From positions 1-7,117 of the forward strand of contig CAJTZX010000006.1 of NCBI GenBank assembly GCA_910584345.1: a DNA stretch of 7,117 nucleotides. The letters run 5' to 3'. Under the pieces are notes generated by a model. That model saw only the letters and a program-made list of their open reading frames with translations, had not been told where the DNA came from and did no database searches. Numbering within the stretch: the first letter of the stretch is position 1; each line of letters starts with the position of its first letter. Position numbers and translations under genes: made by a program. Shown here piece after piece: positions 1 through 6,445 of the stretch. The DNA is from an uncultured Eubacterium sp. (lineage in GTDB: Bacteria; Bacillota; Clostridia; Lachnospirales; Lachnospiraceae).

Positions 1-1198
1 GACCAAGGTATGGTTTTGGCATTTTGCTGCTGCTTTTCTGATATCTTGTATCATCCGCAATCATATCCTGGTTTTGAAATACAATATGTGGCCCATACTC
101 TTGATCCTCTTTATATGCAACATTCATTGGCAGCGCTACTTCTGTTAAATATTCACACTCAAAAAAAGCCTTATCATCCACATTTTCTATAGATTTTGGG
201 AAGTAAATTTCCACCAAAAACGGTTGATATGAAAAAGCGTATGCGGCAATGTGCGTAGTTCCTTCCAAAACCGTATAAGTCCTCTGCATCTTTCTAGCTG
301 GATACTGTATGAGTGTTTTCATGTCTTTGGAATATAATACCCCGTCTACGGAGCAAAAATATGGGTTGTTTTTATCTACATCTATTTCTTCTAGATCTAA
401 AAATTTATACAATATATCTTGGGTCTCTGGTGGTATCATAAATGATTTTTGTTTTTTGTTTCCCGGATAATATAGAAGCATCTGCCTGTCTTTAGAGAAT
501 AGCACTCCATCTATAGAACAATAATATGCATTATTCCTGTCTACGTAGATTGCTTCCAAATTAGAAAAACTATCCCACACTTCTCTTGTAATATTAAATA
601 GGAACCCTGTTTCTTTGAGATCATAATCATCAATGTTAAAATCTAAAAGCTGTTTTGTTTCTTTCGGTATAATATATTCTTTTCTTCCTTTTTTTCTGGG
701 GTAAAATATAAGTTTTTCCCTGTTTTTGGAATACAACACTCCATCGACAGAACAATAACATGGATTATTTTTATGTACGTTTATGGCCATTAATCGATAT
801 ATATTGAAATTTGGCAGTTTAATCTTATTAACTGAATCAGGCAAATTAATAGTTTCCAGGCATTCTAAAGCTTTAAAAGCAAATGGCAATATACACTCTG
901 TTCCTTTTGGAACATCATATATTTTTTGTGGTTTATTTTGCGGATAATAGATTAGTTTTTTTCTGTCTTTAGAAAATAAAACGCCTTCCAGCGAACTGAA
1001 TTTTACCCCATACGGCACAGAATATGATCTCCCTTTAAAACCACGCGGTAAACATAAAAGGGTACTATAATCTTTCGTAAACAGCGCTCCATCTACAGAT
1101 GAAAAGGTCTCATTTTGTTTATCTACTTCGATCGACTCAATCGACTCACAGAAACAAAATGATTCTTCAATATTTTTCACCGACTTTGGAAGAAAAAT
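1..1198 (-). CDS. BspA-like LRR protein, C-terminal segment, 3'-partial (frame 3 of 3)
   Basis: The frame is open without a stop from 1198 to the left edge (about 399 residues), so the gene ends outside the window. It is the same frame as the N-terminal segment, meaning the +1 and -1 steps cancel. It carries five further copies of the BspA/LRR_5 motif: SSVDGALFTKDYSTLLCLP, SSLEGVLFSKDRKKLIYYP, CSVDGVLYSKNREKLIFYP, CSIDGVLFSKDRQMLLYYP and CSVDGVLYSKDMKTLIQYP. Between them are IPxGT / LPDSV phrases typical of LRR_5 turns. The units are irregular in length (about 60-85 residues) and one is shortened (the copy at 941-1000 follows the previous one by only about 105 bp). The final residues visible (KSSSKMPKPYLG) lack repeat character and may approach the end of the domain. 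A GTG at 1180 is an in-frame start candidate, but no ribosome-binding site supports it. Confidence 0.8.
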   Translation of the reverse strand, partial: MFLPKSVKNIEESFCFCESIESIEVDKQNETFSSVDGALFTKDYSTLLCLPRGFKGRSYSVPYGVKFSSLEGVLFSKDRKKLIYYPQNKPQKIYDVPKGTECILPFAFKALECLETINLPDSVNKIKLPNFNIYRLMAINVHKNNPCYCSVDGVLYSKNREKLIFYPRKKGRKEYIIPKETKQLLDFNIDDYDLKETGFLFNITREVWDSFSNLEAIYVDRNNAYYCSIDGVLFSKDRQMLLYYPGNKKQKSFMIPPETQDILYKFLDLEEIDVDKNNPYFCSVDGVLYSKDMKTLIQYPARKMQRTYTVLEGTTHIAAYAFSYQPFLVEIYFPKSIENVDDKAFFECEYLTEVALPMNVAYKEDQEYGPHIVFQNQDMIADDTRYQKSSSKMPKPYLG

Positions 1199-1434
1199 TT
1201 TTTTAAATTGCTCTTTGTTGGTTCACAATCACAGAAGCAACTAAAAACAATATTTTTTGTCCCATCCGGAATATGGTACTCTGAGCTGGTGTTTGCAGGA
1301 GGATAATATACAAGTGTTTCTTTATCTTTAGAAAAGATTACGTTATCTATCGATGAAAAGATTTCATTCTCCTCACTAATCACTATATATGCTATTTTTG
1401 ATTTGCAAAACGTATGTATGTTTATTCCAATCAA
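1177..1434 (-). CDS. BspA-like LRR protein, middle segment (frame 2 of 3)
   Basis: This is not an independent gene: its only start would be a TTG at 1434 with no Shine-Dalgarno, and the frame already carries repeat sequence (PKSL) just upstream of it. It encodes one complete BspA-type repeat unit: KIAYIVISEENEIFSSIDNV, then IFSKDKETLVYYP, then YHIPDGTKNIVFSCFCDCEPTKSNLKK. The last residues, FFFQSR, are off-frame and end at TGA 1177-1179. Restoring the frame at the A7 run gives NLKKIFLPKSVKNIEESF, the standard LRR_5 phrase. This segment is about 80 residues of the same protein as its two neighbours. Confidence 0.75.
   Translation of the reverse strand: MIGINIHTFCKSKIAYIVISEENEIFSSIDNVIFSKDKETLVYYPPANTSSEYHIPDGTKNIVFSCFCDCEPTKSNLKKFFFQSR
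1198..1204 (-). other. A7 run, -1 frame step in the BspA-like gene (canonical slippery phase)
   Basis: The coding strand reads TTA AAA AAA TTT in the incoming frame, an A_AAA_AAA heptamer in exactly the X_XXY_YYZ phase used by bacterial -1 frameshift sites. A -1 step continues as ATT TTT CTT CCA AAG (IFLPK), which matches the repeat consensus. An eighth A would give the same result, so a homopolymer miscall is equally possible. No clear downstream stem-loop or upstream Shine-Dalgarno-like stimulator was identified. Confidence 0.7.
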
Positions 1435-1846
1435 AGATTTTGGAAAAGAAAACTACTTCTAAATGACTATTGGCAAATGCGTAATCGGCCAGACCTTTTG
1501 TTCCGTCTGGAATGATATAGGTTCGTCCCTTCTTATTACATGGATAACATATTAAAACTTCATTATTTTTAGTAAACAAAACTCCATCTATAGAACGAAA
1601 GTACGGATTGTTTTCATCTACATCTATGGATTCCAGGTCTAATGATTCGGAATATACGGATGAATGTTGAATCACATTTACCGTTGGCGGAATATAAATT
1701 CTTTTAAAGTTATAAAAATCAGCGCCATTTTTTGAATCAAAAAAATCTTCTTCCAATTCTGTAATTCCATATGGGATATTTAAAGTATCATCCGTACACG
1801 ATTCATACAATATTCTTGCCATATCTTTTGTAAATACAGACATCAT
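1376..1846 (-). CDS. BspA-like LRR protein, N-terminal segment (frame 1 of 3)
   Basis: This segment holds the true start of the LRR gene, with a GGAGG site. The N-terminus (MMSVFTKDMARILYESC) has no hydrophobic signal segment, so unlike classical surface BspA proteins this one is predicted cytosolic. After a helical cap it shows BspA/LRR_5 features: NFKRIYIPPTVNVI, LESIDVDENNPYF, the motif SIDGVLFTKNNEVLICYP (about 1541-1600), then YIIPDGTKGLADYAF. Residues after EVVFF (from about 1443 down) lose all repeat character and end in a TAG at 1376-1378. The repeat resumes in the +1 frame as PKSLIGINIHTFCK. The segment is therefore the 5' part of a broken or miscalled gene continuing to the left edge. 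Ligand binding or sensing is inferred from the LRR fold only. Confidence 0.8.
   Translation of the reverse strand: MMSVFTKDMARILYESCTDDTLNIPYGITELEEDFFDSKNGADFYNFKRIYIPPTVNVIQHSSVYSESLDLESIDVDENNPYFRSIDGVLFTKNNEVLICYPCNKKGRTYIIPDGTKGLADYAFANSHLEVVFFSKIFDWNKHTYVLQIKNSIYSD
1438..1452 (-). other. +1 frame step in the BspA-like gene
   Basis: On the coding strand three four-base runs occur together: TTTT, C, TTTT, CC, AAAA. Removing one T from the second T run changes EVVFFSKIFDW into EVVFFPKSLIGIN, matching the FPKSI / LPKSV phrase found in the other repeats of this protein. Removing one A gives FFSKSLIGIN and is nearly as good. The direction (+1) is opposite to the other three frame breaks in the window. 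Confidence 0.7.
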
Positions 1847-1932
1847 TTCCCTCCCTGATATACTGCTGTCATTGAAAAAAAGACCTGTTTATTTATCTCC
1901 TGTCATTTGAGGTAAGGACTCTTTTGTTTTAT
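1847..1932 (-). other. Intergenic spacer between TIR and BspA-like genes
   Basis: This 86-bp AT-rich spacer holds a run of seven T on the coding strand (1875-1881) but I found no stable stem in front of it: only ACCT/AGGT could pair across about 20 bases. I therefore do not call a terminator. No convincing -35/-10 pair was seen. The only clear signal is the ribosome-binding site at its downstream end. Confidence 0.6.
1850..1854 (-). promoter_or_regulatory. Shine-Dalgarno GGAGG of the BspA-like gene
   Basis: The coding strand reads GGGAGGGAAATGATG. GGAGG lies 3 nt from the ATG at 1846 but 6 nt from the ATG at 1843, so the second methionine is the better-spaced start. It is the strongest ribosome-binding site in the window and shows that this gene has its own initiation, unlike the ATPase, winged-helix and TIR segments. 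Confidence 0.75.
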
Positions 1933-2409
1933 TCACAGGAAACATACATTCATACCTGCCTCTTCGCAGACCTGCCCAGGCTTTCTTTCATCACATAATC
2001 TTTGTATTTCAGATATGGATGCTACTTTATTTAAAAACTCTTGATAACCTTCAAAATGATCTTTATAAATCGCCTGCAGTCTGCCACAAGACAACTGCAA
2101 TCCATCTGGAAGGCTGATATTTTCTAAATAAATAAGCAGTCTTTTCTTATTACGCTTGCGTGCATAATCGATCTCTTCTTTACAATTTTCCGAAGCAGCA
2201 TAAGCTGCCGAAATAAATGAAATAAAGTAAGAACACTTCCTGATATTCATTGCTATAAATTCATCCCATTCCTCTCCCGGCTCAATTCCTTCATCATACC
2301 AGATACGAAATCCTCTTTTTTGAAGATCCGCTATCATCCTTAAAACTTCCGCGCTGTTATCATGAGAGTAGCTTACAAAAATAAACTCTTTAGCTCCCTG
2401 TCGAGCCAA
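1933..2409 (-). CDS. TIR-domain protein or C-terminal TIR effector domain of the ATPase
   Basis: TIR domains of this bacterial class cleave NAD+ or make NAD-derived signals (established for the family; activity here is inferred). Counting from the TTG at 2409: first strand and box 1 EFIFVSYSHDN (8-18), BB-loop region FRIWYDEGIEPGEEW (34-48), third strand YFISFIS (61-67), and NCKEEIDYA (75-83), in which Glu79 sits at the catalytic-glutamate position of the C-x-x-E pattern. LLIYLENISLP and the terminal helices complete a domain of about 135 residues, and the protein ends 20-25 residues later. The frame has no ATG before the domain. TTG 2409 is the only plausible start, has no Shine-Dalgarno, and lies inside the preceding frame. 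I therefore favour a fusion to the ATPase broken by a -1 step over a free-standing TIR gene. The 86-bp gap to the BspA gene is consistent with one operon. Confidence 0.85.
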   Translation of the reverse strand: MARQGAKEFIFVSYSHDNSAEVLRMIADLQKRGFRIWYDEGIEPGEEWDEFIAMNIRKCSYFISFISAAYAASENCKEEIDYARKRNKKRLLIYLENISLPDGLQLSCGRLQAIYKDHFEGYQEFLNKVASISEIQRLCDERKPGQVCEEAGMNVCFL

Positions 2410-2472
2410 AGAAACGGAAAATTGACAATCTCTGAATGAAATTCCATACGTGCCTGATAAGACTTTGCTTCC
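2373..2472 (-). other. Interval of the second -1 frame step, into the TIR domain
   Basis: The TIR frame opens after a TGA at 2473-2475, and the preceding frame stops with a TAA at 2373-2375, so any frame change must fall between them. The step is again -1. The best-looking junction is at the GGG of 2396-2398: one extra G gives LWLDR-GAKEFIFVSYSH, putting the alpha/beta strand FLWLD directly before the first TIR strand. No strong slippery heptamer is visible here. Confidence 0.6.
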
Positions 2473-3260
2473 TCACATAAAACGATCAAAATCGGTCTGT
2501 CCTGCTCTGGCAGCTGATTTAATTTTGTTCCATATTCTATGATGCTGTCAAATTCCCACGTACATTCCGGCAAAATCAGGTTAACCGCTTTGCTTCCTCC
2601 CAGTTCTGAAAGTTCAGGAAGAGATTTATCATAAACTGCAAGTGAATAATCCTTCGATTCATTGGATTCTGATGCAAGTAAATCCTTTAAGCATTTCTCG
2701 ATCAGATCAAAACCAAGTGCATGATTCCCTGCAACAAACTTTAGACCACCGCTGTTAAAAACAGCGTCTATCTGTTGGTTTGTAAATGGATAACATTTCC
2801 CGTCGTCTTTGAATACCCGTCTGCTTAGCTTACTATTGTACATCATTGTATAATCATACTTTTTTTCATATAATGCATACATTTCTGTCAGGATATTTTC
2901 CTGTGTGCCAAGCATATTTAATATATTTACTGTCCTGAGCGTATAACGGGAACGATTTTCAAAAACATAACACAAAATGCCCAGTTGAACAAGCTCATCA
3001 CATAAGCCGCGGATACTTTCCAAAGAAGAATGCCCTGCAAATAATTCCGGCCATTTATTCATCTCCGCTTTAATCCAATGCAGATCGTATCCTTTGACAA
3101 TATCATTGGATGTCTCATCCTGTGCTGTATTCGCTGCATCAAAAGCAATACTGAGCGCAATTGCCTTATAACGTTCATCCAGATTTAATGTCCACATAAA
3201 CCGCTGACTGATTTCTTCTTTTAACGCCAGATCATTTAATACCTCTTCAATGTTCTCCAT
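2373..3260 (-). CDS. Winged-helix-like and alpha/beta segment, probable displaced C-terminal part of the ATPase
   Basis: This frame gives 295 residues from ATG 3260, but the same frame is open further upstream to the A7 run at 3286-3292 and the ATG has no Shine-Dalgarno, so independent initiation is doubtful. Residues 2 to about 115 (core VLNDLALKEEISQRF, then DERYKAIALSIAF, then a basic wing near ENRSRYTLRTVNIL) have the pattern of the winged helix that commonly follows the ATPase module of AAA/STAND proteins. Residues about 158-290 appear alpha/beta. KFVAGNHALGFDLI (174-187) resembles a P-loop turn that lacks the GK[ST] lysine, and further strands are VNLILPE, RPILIVLC and FPFLWLD. The segment overlaps the ATPase stop by 25 bp and the TIR frame by 37 bp or more. 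The final residues after FLWLDR are probably off-frame. Function inferred: coupling of ATPase state to the TIR effector. Confidence 0.72.
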   Translation of the reverse strand: MENIEEVLNDLALKEEISQRFMWTLNLDERYKAIALSIAFDAANTAQDETSNDIVKGYDLHWIKAEMNKWPELFAGHSSLESIRGLCDELVQLGILCYVFENRSRYTLRTVNILNMLGTQENILTEMYALYEKKYDYTMMYNSKLSRRVFKDDGKCYPFTNQQIDAVFNSGGLKFVAGNHALGFDLIEKCLKDLLASESNESKDYSLAVYDKSLPELSELGGSKAVNLILPECTWEFDSIIEYGTKLNQLPEQDRPILIVLCEEAKSYQARMEFHSEIVNFPFLWLDRELKSLFL

Positions 3261-6200
3261 ATAAATAACAACCGGCAGACTCGTATTTTTTTATCCCTCA
3301 AATTCGTCGTCAGATAATTGTGCAGGCTCTTGCAAAATACCTGGATCAGGCTCGGGTAATAATTAGTTTCCGCCAATATCCGAATAATTACATCCAAACT
3401 ATCAAAACGGTATCCCATCACTTCAAAAGGCTGCCGTATCAGATTAATGGCATCCTGAAGTTCATCATTTAACAGCGGGCCAATACTAATCGGCTCCCCC
3501 CAATGCACCAAAGGATGGTTTGGCATGGAAAATGTCCGGTATACATTATGCAGTCCTGCAAAAACAACTTTAAACTGCAAATTGGTTGTCGTCATCAAAC
3601 CATTAATTTTACTTGTAACTGAAAAATTTTCCTTACTTTCTGCCAGCAAAAACTGATCGGCTTCATCTAACAGCAGCAGCAGCTTTCTTGTATCTTTTTG
3701 TTGTACCCATATCCCTATCTCTGTAAGAAGCGAATCCATATCCGGATATTCCCTGTCAGCCGGCAAAATATCTCTGCTGATACAATTTTTGATAAGATTG
3801 GTCAATAACAAATCTGTATTCATAACCGTTTCCGTAGGAAGTTTTATATAATACACAAAATGATCAACCTTTGGCTGATGCTGCTCCAGCTCAATATTTT
3901 TTAACAGCGCTGTCTTCCCAAGCTGGCGGCCGCCATATACCGCACATACATTTCCTTTTAATCCCAGTTCTTCTTTGGCTGCTTTTCTGCCATAAAACAT
4001 TTCAGGATGCACAACCCCAAGAGACGACGTATACATCGATTGGGCAGAAAAAGGAACTGTAAGGCTATACAACTGCGGCAGCAATAATTGATTACGACTT
4101 TCACAGATTGTCGCAAGTATCATATCATCAACTACCAGAAAAGAGGCTCGCGTCTCCAACATCAAGTGATACAACTCCATCCTACGGCTATAGGTCAAAA
4201 CACCAAACAGCAGAATGACCATCGGTATCTCTTTATGACAGCTTTCATAAAGACGGTGCAGCTTGTCCGGCGCCTGCGCCCCTCCCTGAAGACAAAGCAT
4301 ACGTATTCTTCCTCCGGATTTAGAACCAAATAGTGGAACCTGGCATTCCGTTCTTGAATATGAAGGTGAAAAATACATATCAAACTGAACTTTAAGCCTG
4401 CCATCATCTTGACTGCAGATCTTATTCTCCAACTTTATCATCTGCCACCCAAGTAATTCAAGTATTTGTTTCAGATTTTCATCATCTGGCTGCTTATTGT
4501 ACTGCAGATCTGCTTTTGTTTCATACCAGAATCTAAGAAGTTTTGCCCGGTTGTATCCGGCGCTTTTTGAAGCTCGATTATAATCAAACCCCTTCCATAA
4601 AAGAGTATGTTTTACGGCTTTCTGAAGCTGTTCTGACAATTCTTTAACCGTCGTATATGAAAGCAGCGTTTTTTCTTTTTGTGCATATATCTCTTTCTGA
4701 AAATATCGATCAGAAAAGAAATCTTTTTCCTTCAGCCCTGTATCCGTTAGTTTTGGATTTTCCATCCACTCAAAAACAGCCGCATAATTTCCTTCGTCAA
4801 TCATAGCATACAATTTTTCCATCCGGTTTGTGTCCGTATTTTTTGTCCATTTCTGTACTCTGCTTTTTAACATTTTACGAAATTTTACATTTAGGGCATC
4901 GATTTTTTTGTCACAGTTACGCAGCATTGCACAGATCATGCTTACATCTTTCGGATCCTCCAGCATATATTCTATCTGGGTAAGCATCGTCTGGGCCGAT
5001 TGATATTCCTTCTCCATCCATCCGCTACGTACGGAAACCTCATACAGCTTTTTTTTCAATTTTCTAATATCTTTCGGCAGCTCTTCCAGACGCTTGTTAA
5101 TCCTTTCTCTATAATACTCCCTGAAATGCGCATATTGATCCGAAGGAAGCATTTCAAACAAAATACCACATCCTGAAAATGCATCTGCTTCTATAAAATC
5201 TTCCAGATTTTTCTCTGCCGGTTTTTCTTTTCCTTGCATCACGCTTGCTAAAAACTGCAGACGTTCCAACGGATCTTTGCATGTATAACGATAGATCCCA
5301 AGCTCATTTTTCTGAATCGCTGTACTTGGAACCGTACAAAGCCGATAAACATGCTGCACATATGGCTTGCAGTGCAAAGGCAGTTCCTCCGATTCGCCCA
5401 TTAAATAATCCATTACGGAAACAAGCTGTCTGGTAACAGGACGTAATACTTTTCCTGTAGACTCCTCTGCATATGCGTTTAACTTTGGCCGGTTCATCTG
5501 ATAAAGTTGTGCCATTTCTTCTATGAAATAAGAAGATATTTCTTCACTGTTATAGTTACACGGCGTTTTAATCAGATCCATCCATTCACTGATCGTCTGC
5601 AGGTACTCGCGGATTAGCTGTACCATTTTCGGTCTGTTGCTTTTCACAGATTCTTTTCGGCATTTATATTTTTTCTGCCCGTTTTCAATCATATCATTTA
5701 TAAAATCATCGTACGCATTTTTGCTTGTGTTTTTTTGTTCGGAGAAATATTCTCTGGCAGTTCGATATAATCCCTTCACGTCAGGTTCTATAATGCCATA
5801 CGCCTGAATTTCAGCATCTACGCTTGTCAAAAGCTCCTGCAAAATACCAATACATTGATCCTTGCTGCAGATATCCGTCATAATTGTCTTTTCTCTTCCA
5901 TAAGGCAAGCTTGCTTTTGTCATATTTTGGAACTTTACAGAAGCCTTTTCCATTACAGCCTTTATCTTTTTTAAACGAACACAATAGTTGCGGTGTGCCT
6001 CTATGACAGAAAGATCCAAATACGCTAATTTTTCCCATTTGTTCAAAAACGCCAAGAGCCACGGATGCAAAAACTCTGGAAGCATTTGTATCATTTCTTT
6101 TCCAAACTTCACTTCTTTGCTGCAATGTGCAATTGGAATCATAGCTAAAGCCACTGCTGTCTTTTCATATTCTAAAAGATGTTCCGTCTGCAGAAACGGC

Positions 6201-6430
6201 TGGCAGCATAAATACTGCCGGATCGTCTCTTTATCTGTAATCGGCAGATAAAGCCCGATTCCTACCAGATCAATAACCGCAGGTTCTACACACCTGCATA
6301 AACGGTGAAATGTATCAGCCAATTCTCTTGCCAGCGCAAACTGCCCATGATGCAGTAAATCCCAGCACATCTCTTCAGCTCCAAAATCGTCCTCCTGCTT
6401 TTGAAATTCCTCGTCTTTGATTACCTGCAT
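3236..6430 (-). CDS. Large P-loop ATPase with long helical N-terminal region
   Basis: This 1064-residue cytoplasmic protein has no signal peptide. Residues 1 to about 680 are helix-rich, with a charged coiled-coil-like stretch near 440-470, and match nothing I can name. Residues about 690-805 look alpha/beta, with strands around RIRMLCLQ, MVILLFGVL and ASFLVVDD. The NTPase follows after an MFYGR lead-in (811-815): Walker A GGRQLGKT at 833-840, Walker B LLLLLDEAD ending near 925, and a probable sensor strand KVVFAGLHNVYR. This is an AAA/STAND-like ATPase architecture; the exact clade is uncertain. ATG at 6430 was chosen because an in-frame TAA lies six codons upstream. No good Shine-Dalgarno precedes it, so translation may be coupled to the acidic gene. 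The last 16 residues (1049-1064) look out of frame: after RDKK the natural continuation is in the -1 frame, NTSLPVVIY and then the winged-helix segment. The gene is therefore probably the 5' part of a longer gene. Confidence 0.88.
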   Translation of the reverse strand: MQVIKDEEFQKQEDDFGAEEMCWDLLHHGQFALARELADTFHRLCRCVEPAVIDLVGIGLYLPITDKETIRQYLCCQPFLQTEHLLEYEKTAVALAMIPIAHCSKEVKFGKEMIQMLPEFLHPWLLAFLNKWEKLAYLDLSVIEAHRNYCVRLKKIKAVMEKASVKFQNMTKASLPYGREKTIMTDICSKDQCIGILQELLTSVDAEIQAYGIIEPDVKGLYRTAREYFSEQKNTSKNAYDDFINDMIENGQKKYKCRKESVKSNRPKMVQLIREYLQTISEWMDLIKTPCNYNSEEISSYFIEEMAQLYQMNRPKLNAYAEESTGKVLRPVTRQLVSVMDYLMGESEELPLHCKPYVQHVYRLCTVPSTAIQKNELGIYRYTCKDPLERLQFLASVMQGKEKPAEKNLEDFIEADAFSGCGILFEMLPSDQYAHFREYYRERINKRLEELPKDIRKLKKKLYEVSVRSGWMEKEYQSAQTMLTQIEYMLEDPKDVSMICAMLRNCDKKIDALNVKFRKMLKSRVQKWTKNTDTNRMEKLYAMIDEGNYAAVFEWMENPKLTDTGLKEKDFFSDRYFQKEIYAQKEKTLLSYTTVKELSEQLQKAVKHTLLWKGFDYNRASKSAGYNRAKLLRFWYETKADLQYNKQPDDENLKQILELLGWQMIKLENKICSQDDGRLKVQFDMYFSPSYSRTECQVPLFGSKSGGRIRMLCLQGGAQAPDKLHRLYESCHKEIPMVILLFGVLTYSRRMELYHLMLETRASFLVVDDMILATICESRNQLLLPQLYSLTVPFSAQSMYTSSLGVVHPEMFYGRKAAKEELGLKGNVCAVYGGRQLGKTALLKNIELEQHQPKVDHFVYYIKLPTETVMNTDLLLTNLIKNCISRDILPADREYPDMDSLLTEIGIWVQQKDTRKLLLLLDEADQFLLAESKENFSVTSKINGLMTTTNLQFKVVFAGLHNVYRTFSMPNHPLVHWGEPISIGPLLNDELQDAINLIRQPFEVMGYRFDSLDVIIRILAETNYYPSLIQVFCKSLHNYLTTNLRDKKIRVCRLLFIWRTLKRY
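3286..3292 (-). other. A7 run at frame break joining ATPase to its C-terminal part
   Basis: On the coding strand the run reads GAT AAA AAA ATA in the ATPase frame. A -1 step here (or an eighth A) gives DKKNTSLPVVIYMENIEEV, a smooth continuation into the next segment. The run is in the phase T_AAA_AAA_A, which is not the canonical A_AAA_AAA slippery heptamer. A homopolymer miscall, a real deletion or transcriptional slippage therefore fits at least as well as programmed ribosomal frameshifting. Confidence 0.75.
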
Positions 6431-6445
6431 CCATTGATCTATGAT

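Larger units (their letters stand above)
299..1600 (-). repeat. Seven BspA-type S-[IVL]-D/E-x-[VA]-[LI]-[FY]-[ST]-K repeat motifs
   Basis: Motif copies lie at about 1541-1600, 1300-1362, 1046-1105, 941-1000, 698-757, 464-523 and 299-358. Each has the form [FY]x-S-[IVL]-[DE]-x-[VA]-[LI]-[FY]-[ST]-K, then about six residues, then L[IVL]xxP. Most are preceded by a [LI]xxIxVDxxN phrase. At the DNA level the copies have diverged, so this is an old repeat expansion. The second copy lies in the middle frame segment, which supports all three segments being one gene. Confidence 0.85.

Noticed and set aside
10..192. 60-residue plus-strand frame
   Set aside because: It is antisense to the open BspA-like frame, with no ribosome-binding site or recognisable composition.
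1177..1434. Independent 85-residue gene from a TTG start
   Set aside because: Its content is one BspA repeat unit continuous with both neighbours, and the TTG lacks a ribosome-binding site.
1858..1932. Rho-independent terminator before the T7 run at 1875-1881
   Set aside because: No stem longer than about 4 bp could be found next to the T run.
3871..4333. Two short plus-strand frames opposite the ATPase
   Set aside because: They lie wholly antisense to the Walker A and preceding alpha/beta coding region; no start signals and no family resemblance.
4195..4407. 70-residue minus-strand frame inside the ATPase gene
   Set aside because: It is an out-of-frame shadow of a continuous, domain-bearing ATPase frame.
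5811..6251. Short frames on both strands (5811-6125 minus, 5988-6251 plus)
   Set aside because: They are shadows within the intact ATPase N-terminal region, without start signals.
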